Source: Chlorocebus sabaeus (lineage: Eukaryota > Chordata > Mammalia > Primates > Cercopithecidae). From it: 64,000 nucleotides of DNA. Position numbers and translations under genes: made by a program. The stretch lies in NCBI RefSeq assembly GCF_047675955.1, contig NC_132912.1:81430382-81494381 (forward strand), read 5' to 3'. Positions 37,546 to 48,440 of this stretch are shown here, one piece after another. Under the pieces are notes generated by a model. It ran no database searches. It was not told the DNA's origin and saw nothing but the letters and a program-made list of their open reading frames with translations. Position 1 is the first letter of the stretch; each line of letters begins with the position of its first letter.

Positions 37546-39789
37546 GAAGGTGGAAGCAGTGGCGTCCGCAGCTGGGTACTGGCCTGCCGGCGGCCCGCAG
37601 AGGTGGTGACGGCGCACTTTGACCCCAGAGTTTGAGGTCCAAGCAGCCTCCTCTCGGAGCGTAGTGTCTGTGTCCGTCCTCTATCAGCCCTTGGCTGATC
37701 GGAGTCGTGTGGCTGGCGGGGATCCCTGCCCGCCTGGTTCTGCCGCCCAGTGCACTTGAGCAAGCATGTGATAATCAAGTTACTATGAGTCTGCTAAACT
37801 GTGAAAACGGCTGTGGATCCAGCCAGTCTGAAAGTGACTACTGTGTGGCCATGGCCAGCTCCTGTAGCGCTGCAACAAAAGATGATAGTGTGGGTGGAAC
37901 TGCCAGCATGGGGAACCTCTCCAGCTCCTTTATGGAGGAGATCCAGGGATATGATGTAGAGTTTGACCCACCCCTGGAAAGCAGGTATGAATGACCCATC
38001 TGCCTGACGGCATTAGGAGAAGCAGTGCAAACGCCATGCGGCCATAGGTTCCGCAAAGCCTGTATCATAAAATCAATAAGGGATGCAGGTCACAAATGTC
38101 CAGTTGACAATGAAATACTGTTGGAAAATAAACTATTTCCAGACAGTTTTGCAAAACGTGAGATTCTTTCTCTGATGGTGAACTGTCCAAATGAAGGTTG
38201 TTTGCACAAGATGGAACTGAGGCATCTTGAGGATCATCAAGCACATTGTGAGTTTGCTCTTATGGATTGTCCCCAATGCCAGCATCCCTTCCAAAAATTC
38301 CATATTAATATTCACATTCTGAAGGATTGTCCAAGGAGACAGGTGTCTTGTGACAACTGTGCTGCATCAATGGCATTTGAAGATAAAGAGATCCGTGGAC
38401 CAGAACTGTCCTTTGGCAAATGTCATCTGTGAATACTGCAATACTATACTCATCAGAGAACAGATGCCTCATATTATGATGTAGACTGCCCTAAAGCCCC
38501 AATTCCATGCACATTCCATACTTTTGATTGCCATGAAAAGATGCAGAGGAATCACTTGTCACACCACCTACAAGAGAACACCCTGTCACACAAGAATGTT
38601 GACCCAGGCTGTTCATAGTTTGAGCCTTATACCCGACTCTGGGTATATCTCAGAGGCCCGGAATTTCCAGGAAACTAGTCACCAGTTAGAGGATCACCTT
38701 GTAAGACAAGATCATCAAATCCAGGAGCTGACTGATGAAATAGAAACTCAGAGTATATATGTAAGTGAGCTCAAATGAACCATTCGAACCCTTGAGGACA
38801 AAGTTGCTGACATTGAAGCACAGCAGTGCAACGGAATTTACATTTGGAAGATTGGGAGTGCATTTGAAATGTCAAGAAGAGGAGAAACCTGTTGTGATTC
38901 ATAGCCCTGGATTCTACACGGGCAAACCTGGGTACAAACTGTGCATGCGCTTGCACCTTCAGTTACCAACTGCTCAGCGCTGTGCAAACTATATATCCCT
39001 TTTTGTTCACACAATGCAAGGAGAGTATGACAGCCACCTCCCATGGCCCTTCCAGGTACAATATGTCTTACAATCCTTGATCAGTCTCAAGCACCTGTAA
39101 GGCAAAAGCATGAAGAGATAACGGATGCCAAACCAGAGCTGCTTGCTTTCCAGCGACCCACATATCCCATGGAACCCAAAAGGTTTTGGCTATGTAACTT
39201 TTATACATCTGGAAGCACTAAGACAAAGAACTTTCATTAAGTATGACACACTATTAGTGCGCTGTGAGGTCTCCACCTGCTTTGACATGGGTAGCCTTCG
39301 GAGGGAGGGTTTTCAGCCACAAAGTACTGATGCAGGGGTATAGCTTGCCCTCACTTGTTCAAAAACAACTACCTCTTCTCAGTAACATGCAAACTTCTCA
39401 ATAACATGCCGTCTTCTCAATAACATGCAAACAAACAAAAATGCCGTGGGAAAGATGTAGTATCTACTAGTGAGTGTTGTTAGAGAAGTCACTTACTATT
39501 TCTTCCTGTTACGAATGATCTGAGGCAGTTTTTTCCTGGGAATCCACACATTCCATGCTTTTTTTCAGAAATGTTAGGCCTGAAGTGCCTGTGGCATGTT
39601 GCAGCAGCTATTTTGTCAGTTAGTATACCTCTTTGTTGTACTTTCTTGGGCTTTTGCTCTGGTATATTTTATTGTCAGAAAGCCCAGACTCAGAGTAGTA
39701 AACTTTTAATAATAATGGACTTTCCTTAAAACTTCAATTTATTTTTGTAGTATTACATGTAATATATTAAACTTGAAAATCACAAAAAA
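37546..39789 (+). pseudogene. TRAF6 processed pseudogene
   Basis: TRAF6 is the RING E3 ubiquitin ligase and adaptor of IL-1R/Toll-like receptor and CD40 signalling. This is a dead intron-less cDNA copy. The GC-rich 5' UTR is at 37546-37784 and the ATG at 37785, with N-terminal wording MSLLNCEN. The coding homology runs through RING, zinc fingers, coiled coil and the C-terminal TRAF/MATH domain to the normal end (DAGV, stop at 39341-39343). Lesions: TGA at 37992-37994 replaces codon 70, the first RING cysteine. A second RING cysteine reads Arg (HRFRKAC). There is a +1 insertion near 38397, a 1-base loss near 38473, a 2-base loss near 38600, TGA at 38776-38778, about 8 bases lost near 38855, and a 1-base loss near 39055. 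The 3' UTR of about 445 bases ends with ATTAAA (39766-39771) and a short A-run. The probable TSD is 37533-37545 and 39790-39802. Absence of introns plus tail and TSD indicate L1-mediated retroposition. No promoter evidence is seen. Confidence 0.97.
39375..39431 (+). repeat. three 19-bp repeats in the TRAF6-derived 3' UTR
   Basis: Units at 39375-39393, 39394-39412 and 39413-39431 share CTTCTCAATAACATGC with minor differences. I cannot tell from this window whether the parent mRNA has the same triplication. Confidence 0.9.
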
Positions 39790-39949
39790 GGGAGAAATTA
39801 TAAAATGTAAATGGTACAAAAAGTAAAATGGTATTTTTAAGTTAGAATATTTTTTAAAATGCTTAACGTTTTATCTAATCAAAGAGTCTTTGCAGTCTTT
39901 ATACTTAGAAGTTCAATCATATAAAAAAAGACATGCAGTCTCAAAATTC

Positions 39950-40070
39950 AAAGGAATCTTAAGAGATCATATTTTTAACATCCTCATTTTACAATTGAGG
40001 AATTTGATGACTAGTGATGCTAAGCACATTGTCCAAATTTATGAGCTATATTGTGTTTGTGCTAGAGTTC
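39950..40070 (-). mobile_element. MIR fragment (weak)
   Basis: CATCCTCATTTTACAATTGAGG followed by degraded wording matches minus-strand MIR core. The match is short. Confidence 0.45.
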
Positions 40071-40154
40071 CTTTTCTCACATTAAAAAATCATTCTTTGT
40101 TAAAGTATTATATATTTTACTTCATTTCACTTTAATAAGTTATGGAAAAATATT

Positions 40155-40620
40155 TGTCAATACATTCTGTTACACAATTGGCAGCGGTGGGGGGGTTGGT
40201 CACTTGGTGAGTATAAGCCTAATGACCCTGACCAAGGAGCATTTAGTAAGGAGATTTTATTACTTATAACAAGTAAGGAGGACACTGAGATAGTTCCCAA
40301 ACCAGTATCTCCCTGAACTAGGGGCTGGGTCAAGTTGTATAAGCATAGGGTAATGAGATGTGATCTGATTGAATTTTGCAATGAGGTGATGCCAAGAAGC
40401 ATGATCTGATTGGATCCTGCCATGGGGTGATGACATAACTGTATCTGATTGGCCCCTGGATCCTACCACATGGTGTCTGCTTCTTAATTCAGTCGTCACT
40501 CTTGTCAGAGCACTTAGGCTCCACCTGTGGTCGCACACTTGGTTCATCTGGACATGCTCAGGTTACGAGACCTTCAACCTGGAGTCCATGGAAACCGGAA
40601 AAAAAAAAACCTCACAACTT
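40155..40620. repeat. unclassified segment with three ~40-bp degenerate repeats
   Basis: This stretch is more GC-rich than its surroundings. The motif T(G/A)TCTGATTG recurs at 40361, 40402 and 40441, each followed by a similar (A/C)CATG(G)GGTG or AATGAGGTG block about 22-27 bases later. This resembles an LTR U3 with short internal repeats, but I see no matching TG...CA ends and do not recognise a family. The minus frames over it (88 and 95 residues) look incidental. Confidence 0.5.
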
Positions 40621-41089
40621 TGTTACATAAAAGTTGAACCCGATTAGTTTGATGCAGTTACAATTCTACATAATAAATATGGATGCCTAGATTTGAGAGG
40701 TTAAAATGTGCCACCTTACGGCACTCCAGACATTCAGGATAGAACTGGGGAAATACACACACACACGTTCTCATAATATGCCTTTAAATATGCTTTCAAA
40801 GCTACCTTCAGAAAATCAAAACATTATTTTAATTTGAATGTAAGTTTAGAAAGTTACTATTTCTCAGATTTTTAAATACTATTCGTCTACTACAACTGTC
40901 TTTGCATCCACTGCCTTTTGCCTAGTCCTAATCTTACTACTACATTATTTCCTATCATGTGTGATAGGCCAGTTCCCTAGGATACCTTATTCGTTTTGAT
41001 AATCAGGAAGGTATGCCTAAGGTACTGACATCTCTAGACATGCTGCAGTTAGTTAATTGCTTTTAGAATATGTGTATCCAGAAACTACT
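40621..41089. other. unassigned unique sequence
   Basis: A very short CA run is at 40755-40766. Nothing else was recognised. Confidence 0.4.
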
Positions 41090-41218
41090 TTTTAACCTGT
41101 GATTTTATATTGTTTTCTACTCATTATTTGCATCAGAACTGTGGGAAATAAAAACTTCTGTTGTTGAAGCCCCAAAGTCAATAGTATTTTGTTATGGCAA
41201 TCCAAGCTGGCTGATACA
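41090..41218 (+). mobile_element. LTR 3' end (MaLR/ERVL-type)
   Basis: AGAACTGTGGGAAATAAAAAC, CTGTTGTTGAAGCCCCAAAG and TATTTTGTTATGGCAATCC, ending in CTGATACA, form the 3' end of a MaLR/ERVL-type LTR with its AATAAA signal. The 5' part is not recognisable. Confidence 0.7.
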
Positions 41219-41879
41219 TGAGTGGTTCTAGATACTAAAATATTTGCCTTGGTTGAATTAGTGGTAATGGTAAAACAAGTTACTGTGTATGGGCAGGAAT
41301 TTGTACTGTGTGTATAATCTTATCACTGCTGCTTTTTTTAGCCTCTTGATTGTGACTGTGTCCTATTAGATCACCTGAATACAGCTGAATAGGTTTTTTT
41401 TTTTTTTTTTTTAATTAAAACTTGGCTGACTTTTTATTTTTTCTCAGTGCTTCCAACTAGTTGGCAGAGTTCATGCTATTTACTTGTTTAGAAACACAGA
41501 TGCCGTTTCCTGGTATTCAGAACCAACTGAGTCTCTGTGCTCTTTTTATTTGTTCCTTTCCTCCCCTGCTAAATCGATGATGCATGGTTGCCTTTTTATT
41601 GTTTTACTGAGGTTTATTTCCTTGCCTTGCACTTTTTGTTCATTAGACAAACATAGAGCAGTTGATAAATAGTCATTGGGAAAATAACATGTTAGACAAA
41701 AATGCAACAATGTGTTTCACAGAAAATGGCATGTCACAGATGCTTTGTGTCTAGAGTAGAACAATTTAAAGATCCTTTGTGTGTAGGGAAAAAGCATCTG
41801 TTAAAAAAGCCATGGGAAAGCACTATTTCAGTGTGTTTCATAAGTTTAAAACTTGGTAAAAGAATGATTGAATGTGCAT
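41219..41879. other. unassigned unique sequence
   Basis: A run of about 19 T is at 41394-41412. No element was recognised to go with it. Confidence 0.4.
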
Positions 41880-42100
41880 TTGGCCATAGTCCCAGTGCCT
41901 TTCTTATACAATCCCATCAGACCCTATACTATACTTCTCTAATAGCAATTAACACACTGAAATTGCCTCTCTACTAGGCTGTGTTGTGTCTTCCCTAGGA
42001 TGGACTCTCCTTGAAGTTAGGGGTTTCATTTATCTTTGTTTTTCCATCATGTGGCTTGTAAAAGGCTTTCAATACATATTTGTTGTATTGGAGTATATAA
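41880..42100 (+). mobile_element. L2 3' end
   Basis: Sense L2 3' wording: CTAGGATGGACTCTCCTTGAAG, GTTTCATTTATCTTTG and GGCTTTCAATACATATTTG. Confidence 0.7.
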
Positions 42101-42654
42101 AAATGTTCAATGAATCTGTTTTTATTAAGCCAGCCAATATCATTCCTTAAACATTGGAAAAGCAGCATTTTCTTCCCCTACTGCTCACACGCCAAGACAT
42201 TCATTGAGTAGTCCACATTAGATATTTTTCCACCCAGTTAAACCAAATGTGCATAGATAGTATCTTAGGAGGAACTGAAATTTTGAAGCAAGCTTGAAAA
42301 AAACAGAAATGATTAATTGCTGGATTAATTTCATTGATGAGAAAGGTTAAAGAGGAATCTTTTTGCTTCAGGAAATAGAAATGCTAAATTGAGAATATGA
42401 AAGGCTAAGTAAGGCATGGTCACCCAGGCATTTTTCTTTCCTTGTGGATGAAATGAAGCCTGGTAAAAGGAACCAGATTAGATGTAAAGTGGGGCCATAA
42501 CAACAGGAAGACAAAATGCCAGGGCAGGCTGAGGAACCAGGTGAAATCTTTCTTTCAAAGTGGGATGGATTAGCACTTAGTTTTCTGAAACCATATTTGA
42601 TTATTTAATAATGTATTCAAGATCTATTTTAATTTCTGTATTCAGGATTCCTTT
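42101..42654. other. unassigned unique sequence
   Basis: No gene or repeat was recognised. Confidence 0.4.
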
Positions 42655-42905
42655 TTAAAAATGTTAACCTTTTGCTTTAAAATTATTTTAATGTATAGAA
42701 ATGTTACAAAGATAGTAGAGTTGCAGTAAACCTTTACCCAACTTCCCCTAATGTCAGCATCTTACATAATCATGATACATTTCTGAAAATTAAGAAACTA
42801 ACACTGGGACAATACTATTCACTGTATTATAAACTTTATTCAGCTTTTCCCAGTGTTTGCGCTGATGAACTATTTCTATCCTAAGATTCAATCTAGGATC
42901 CTACA
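42655..42905. mobile_element. old interspersed repeat, L1M 3'-UTR-like
   Basis: CAACTTCCCCTAATGTCAGCATCTTACATAATC in pieces, GGGACAATACTATTCACTG and GGATCCTACATTGCATTTAG match a widespread old repeat that I associate with L1M non-coding sequence. Orientation and family are uncertain. Confidence 0.5.
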
Positions 42906-44604
42906 TTGCATTTAGCAATTCCTAATTCCTTAAATTTCATTTTTGGGTCTTAAGATTTACTCTGTACAAAGTCCTTATATCAAATTGATTATGTGTTTTG
43001 GCTATTTCCTGATTTTAATTGTCTGTACTTCCTATGTTCACTATTTATTCACCACGTGCAGGAGGTTTCTAAATTTCTCTCTAATTCCTAGTCCCTCTCT
43101 GGCCCGATTTCTCTCCGCCCTGCCTCCTCCAGCTTATATCCTCTGTGCCCTGTTCTCCCTGAAGACACCTTGCAAGCAATCTACATAAAGTAGAACAGCT
43201 GAAATGCACAATTTTTATTTTCTCTTATGTAAGTCGGGCCCTTAGAGAAAACACATAAGCAGAGGTTGTCAAGTCAATCTGACAGCCCTGCTAATGTTAT
43301 ATTTAATTTGTATTATAACATAAACAGGGTGAAAGTTTTAATTTTTTTTAGAGTTTGAGATTAAGTAGAAATTTGCTGTTCTTCCCAAGGCTTACCATTT
43401 GAAGATGTCACTATTCTTTTCGGAAAATAGTGATGTCTTTCAGCAAAGCCATTAGTCAAATGAGAATAAGAGATTTTATTTCAGTCTCTTTAACAGAGAA
43501 TCCTAGAATCCATGAATAGACGAGTGTGTCCATGTCCATAAACTACTAAAATTATCCATGTAATATTTTGTTTAGAAGTGCTTTTTTTTCTAGGGAGAAG
43601 GGTTTACAACTCCTCATTCGATTATTAAGAGTGTCTCACGATTCCAAAAAGCTGAAGAACTATTTCTCTGGGGCTGGAGGTATGGGGACTTTATATCATT
43701 AGGCAGGTTTAACATCCAAATTTTAGAAAGTAAATTTTTGAGCATTAAAATAGCTTCAAATGTCTTAAGTTTACAAGTTAAATGTCCCTTTTTCTCCACA
43801 TAATAATTTAGGAACTGAAAACAAAATTCATTGCAACCTGTCTTTGTTTTAGTTACTATTTCTATACTATTTCTACCACTACCACTATGTTCTTTTTTTT
43901 GGCAAATGCTTTCTTTTCTCCCTTTATTCCAGAGTCTTTTCAACGTGTTATTATTCCTCCTGCCTTTGCCCGTCTCTCTTTCACAAGTCATTCTTTCATC
44001 CATCATTCTGAACCCCATTACTTTTTCTGACAAGACTGCTTGCTGGCCATTTTTCTGCTGCCTCCTCCATTCTGTTTCCTATACCTCTGCTTGCTGGAAG
44101 GAAGTGCTCTGGCTAACAGAATGTGTAACCATAGGGACTGGCAGTGCCAATAGCATACCAAAAACACAGTCTGGAAAAACATTAGCCTGATCCTTTTGTG
44201 GTATCTTTTTAACAGAAACAGCCCATGTCCCTGGGTAGAGTTAGAAATTTATAGCATGGGGCTAAATTTAAACATAAAACACCCTCCCTTCTTATTTGAG
44301 GAGACATACTTTATTTAGTCATTGTAAGGGGAAACATAGAAGTTTAGAAGAATGAAGAGTGGAATATTGCCTCTCACCCATTCAAATTCAGTCAAATGCT
44401 CCCATATTGGTTCCCATAGAGTGAGATAATTCCTCTACCCATTCCTACCCCTACTAAAAGTCACATGATATATAAACAGCTTTGTTCCATTGTCTATGAT
44501 TTTTGGCAGCTATAATCATCCCAAATCTTGTTTTCAAATGTAAAATATAGACTGTGACTTAATAATGATGATATACTATGGTGATTATTATTATCATAGT
44601 TTTG
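42906..44604. other. unassigned unique sequence
   Basis: Frames at 43614-44033 (minus, 139 residues) and 43831-44190 (plus, 119 residues) overlap each other on opposite strands. Neither shows a domain or family likeness. The plus frame is a hydrophobic, pyrimidine-rich translation typical of chance. Confidence 0.45.
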
Positions 44605-44800
44605 TTTATTGAACTATATATACCTCTGTACCAGACAGTTATGTCATTATTTCTAAATCTCACAAGAGTACTATGAAGTAAATATTATTATTATTCTCAT
44701 TTTTCTTATAAGGAAACTGAGGCTTAATTAATTGCCCTGGGTTACTCTGCGAGCAAGTGGTAGAATTGGCCTTGCACAAAGGCCTGCTTGTGGTTGAAGC
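44605..44800 (-). mobile_element. MIR
   Basis: Minus-strand MIR: AATCTCACAAGAGTACTATGAAG, TTATTATTCTCATTTTTC, AGGAAACTGAGGCTTAATTAATTG and GCGAGCAAGTGGTAG. Confidence 0.82.
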
Positions 44801-45047
44801 TCGAGCTTGAAAACCCAAAACTATAGTGTACTTGACTGATCAAAATCACCTGCATTTGTCAGGAATTGGAGGTAAGAATGAGAGTGGCAAGAGGCAGGAG
44901 AAGAGAAAGCAGAAATAGAAGGTATTGATAGAAGATTCTTGATAAAAATTGTATCAAGATGTCTGTGTTCAATTATATTTCCTTTTCCTTCAGGTCAGTA
45001 ATTTCTCTTTAAATGTCTTATACATAATAGGTACTTTAAAAAACCTC

Positions 45048-45232
45048 TAAAAATGGGAAGGCAAAGGAGGAAGGAGAAAGGACAGATGGGCTTAATAGGA
45101 AAGGGGGAGAGAATGAGGGATAGCCATGAAGAATGAAGAAAGGAGATAACAGTAAATAGTAAAGGGTAAGTAAGAGAAAATAGAAGACACAGACAAAAAT
45201 TGAGGCAGAGGAAGATACAAAGAGAAAATCCC
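45048..45232 (+). repeat. polypurine-rich tract
   Basis: About 185 bp of strongly purine-biased sequence on the + strand with scattered pyrimidines. The hydrophobic minus-strand frame at 45036-45266 is its low-complexity translation, not a gene. Confidence 0.8.
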
Positions 45233-46559
45233 AGCTCATTCTCACTTTCTGGCCTTGAAAACTCATTACCTTCTTAAACTCTGGACTTAAGTGATAATTG
45301 TTATGGAACTTAGCCCTGTGAAATATTAGCTAGCTGATTAACCTCTGAGCATAGCTTTTCAATGATTGTTTCCTCCTTCATGTCATTTATAATCAACAAA
45401 TATCCTGAGGGCCCTTATGACTGCCAAAGCATTGAAGGAGAAACAGAGATGACCGAAAGTTTAAAACATATACATGGGTAACAACACCCCCAAAGGGAAA
45501 GGTGTTGTAAGTGCTGTAAGTGGATTGATTAGGGGAAATGACCTCTGGTTTGAATGGAGAAGAAAATGAAAAACTTACTGAGTGAGGTGATTTATTACTT
45601 GCTAAATGGGTAAAATTATAAGGACAGATTGGGAGGGATGGAGTTGAGCAGAAGATACTTCTTGAAGAGAGAACATAATTAACAAGGGTACGAAGTTGGA
45701 AAATTTGGGAGAATCATTCATCTTGCTAGAATGTAGTACACCTGTCTTTCCACTTGCTATTCATTCCTCATTTCTAGTCACTCCCTTGCCTCCATCTTTC
45801 TAGCAGTTATTTCTTACCCATGTTTAGTCTCCTTTACCACTTCTCTTCCTCTGCCCATCCCGTAAGTATTAGTGTTTGTCAGTACCAATACTAATACTAT
45901 TACCAATACTAATACTATTAGTATTAGACAGACATCTGACCTAGAGAATGCATTTATTTTTTATCAACCAACTTGGGCCTTCTTGGCTTTACCTATCCCT
46001 GAAGTCCTTGCCCCCTTGTTTCACTCCTGCCACTACCATGGTGACCAGCTTTGGATGGGCTTTGCTAGTGACTGCCTGACTAAATTCACATGGATCTGAC
46101 CAGCAGTGCCTTCATGCCCACTGTGAGCTTCTTGCCTTCCGACTTGTGGCTTTCCTGTGGCCAGTGATTCATAAGATGCTATAGATCCTAGTTGCCAACC
46201 ACGCAAGGAGCAACTCAAAAGCAGAGATATGTGTATTGAAGGGTGGAAAAGGTGAAAAAGTTAATGTCACTAGGGCAAATATTTGACCAATGGAGGATTT
46301 GGGGGTGATGCAGTCTTCCTTTCTGACTCCTTCCCCACCCAGTTATGAGCTCGGGTCTCTTGAAGAATGGTCCCACTTAATATTAAGCAGCATTCAACTA
46401 GGTAAAACAAGCTTCTGTTAGCTTGTTTTTTCTTCCTTGTCTCATTCCCCCTTTTCATCCCTGCTTCCATGTGATTGCACTCTGTAAAAAAAAAGAAAAT
46501 GGTAGGAGAGCAGCTCCTACCCAAGGGTCTGCTTTCTAGAGACCTAAGTCTGAGCCATA
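45233..46559. other. unassigned unique sequence
   Basis: Contains an 18-bp tandem pair at 45883-45918 (TACCAATACTAATACTAT) that abuts a short palindrome at 45909-45927. No gene was recognised. Confidence 0.4.
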
Positions 46560-47300
46560 AACACTGTTATTTTCTCATTTTGTTTGTTCCCTTAGCCATC
46601 TTATCCAATCCTCTTGTTTCAACTACCATCCATGTACATATGTATTCCCAATCTGTGTCTCTAACTCCAACCTTTCTTCTGTGTTCCAGATACAACTATT
46701 TAAATGTCTTATGTGTATTTCTATTTGGATTTCTGACAGCTGCCTCAAACTTCTCTAAAACTGAACTAAACGCTGTCTTCCACCATCCAGTTGCCTAAAC
46801 CACTTATCTGGTAATCATTTCTAGCAAGTCTCTCTCTCTCACCCTTTGATTCTATTTATCGCCAATGCTGACCAATTCTCTTTCCTGAAACTCTTTCCAG
46901 TTCATCCATTTCTCGTCATTCTTACTGCCACACTCAAGCTCAGGTCACCAATATGTCTTCATCAGATTCTTACAACATCTTCCTACAGGGCTCTTGGCCA
47001 TATGCCTTATCTTATTCAAATCCCTACTCCATTCTAGAGTCAGATTATGTTTCCAAAAATCACAAATTTTATCTTCTTACAACCCTGCTGAAAGGCCTTC
47101 AATAGCTTTAAGATAAAGGCCAAACTTCTTAGTGTGACTTCCAAAACTCCTAATGCCCTCTACTGCCTATCTCCTGACTCTGAACTCTTGATTCTACTCT
47201 GTTACCGTTTACCTTGCCATGTTGAATGGCTTTTGCACTCTCTTTTACTCACTGTTGTTTGTTAAGACATACTTATTTCTCTCAATATTCAAAAGGATAA
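46560..47300 (+). mobile_element. L2 LINE fragment (ORF to 3' region)
   Basis: Sense L2 wording in order: ATTTGGATTTCTGACAGCTGCCTCAAACTTC in pieces, AAAACTGAACTAAACGC, AACCCTGCTGAAAGGCC, GATAAAGGCCAAACTTCTTAG and TGCCATGTTGAATGGCTTTTGCAC. The L2 reverse-transcriptase frame is not open. The 107-residue frame at 46475-46798 overlaps only by chance. Confidence 0.8.
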
Positions 47301-48299
47301 TTTTTCCTTTTGAATTTTACTCCTCTCTAATTTTACTCATTATTTCCGTCTCAACATGAATGACATTTACTTGTGAACTAGAGCTTGAGATTCAGGATAC
47401 AATGCAATTTTGAATAGTTTCAATCTCTAAATTGGGGGATTACAATATAGATGGTTCAGGCTGCAGAGTTGGAAGAGTTATCAAAACTAATTATGAAGAT
47501 GAAAGGGATGACAGATGGCAGAGGGGAAAACTAAGCTACTTGCTGAAGGCATTTAAGCACAGTCCTTGGGGGGATGAGTACACAACAAAGTGAGGATCCT
47601 GCTTTGATAAGGGATTGTCATTGCAGATTACCATGGAAAAGGTTACTGCCTGCGCTACCTAGTCAGTGACTACTATAGCAACAACATTTAAATAAGCCTG
47701 GCTGTGATCCTTGGTGTGGTCTACCTCCAACAGAGCTTCAGCTATGTCCAGAGGGAGCTCAATAGCTATAATTGGAATCCCAGGCAGTTCCAGTGGCACA
47801 AAACATCAGAATTATGAAGGTAGACCAAGACTACTGCTATTTCATACTCTAGAAAAAATAGATCCTTCCACATACAGGACTGATTAGAGGACCAATATTT
47901 AATAGAGATTACGTTGGTAGAAATGGATCTATTTTATTGACTAGTAAACTCTGTGGATCTATCATAATTCAGACCTCTAATTTAATTTGCCTATGTAAAT
48001 AGAGTCTTTTACATTTTTATACCTCAGGCCCAATATTTGTAGGCCAATTAATAAATTCTACTTAGAAGACTGAAACAACAAAGCAAAAAAAAAAAAAAGG
48101 ATCTTTCCAGTTTATTAAAAAAAAGAAGAACCCATTGAAAGATCTCTATCTGCCTGCACACACCAAATGGTAGTTTTCAGCTGTGCCAGCAATGCATGAC
48201 AAGTGGAATTGATTGTTTGACTCCTAAGTACCTCAGAATACCTGGCACAACAAAGTCCTGACATTGGTTTCATATTTAAATTATATTTTGGCTGTTTAA
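47301..48299. other. unassigned unique sequence
   Basis: No gene or repeat was recognised. Confidence 0.4.
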
Positions 48300-48440
48300 C
48301 TAAAAAGTCATTTATTTACTTATTTATTCATTAAACAAGTATATATTAAACACAAGGTACCATCTCTGCTCTGATGGAGCTTATACTCTATAAACAATTG
48401 ATGATTATTAAACTATTGGTTAATTAATTACATTGTCACT
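48300..48440 (-). mobile_element. L2 3' end
   Basis: The inverse of the L2 3' end: TTATTCATTAAACAAGTATATATTAAAC, CATCTCTGCTCTGATGGAGC and TTATACTCTATAAACAA. Confidence 0.65.

Noticed and set aside
37707..37784. In-frame extension upstream of the TRAF6-like ATG
   Set aside because: The extension has no ATG (it would begin at GTG) and lies in copied 5' UTR. The homologous start is the ATG at 37785.
37546..39789. A functional TRAF6 gene or coding paralogue
   Set aside because: It is intron-less, has at least two in-frame stops and several frameshifts, and ends in an A-run with a probable TSD.
43614..44190. Overlapping 139- and 119-residue frames on opposite strands
   Set aside because: No domain, signal or family likeness. 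Opposite-strand overlap in compositionally biased DNA is typical of chance frames.
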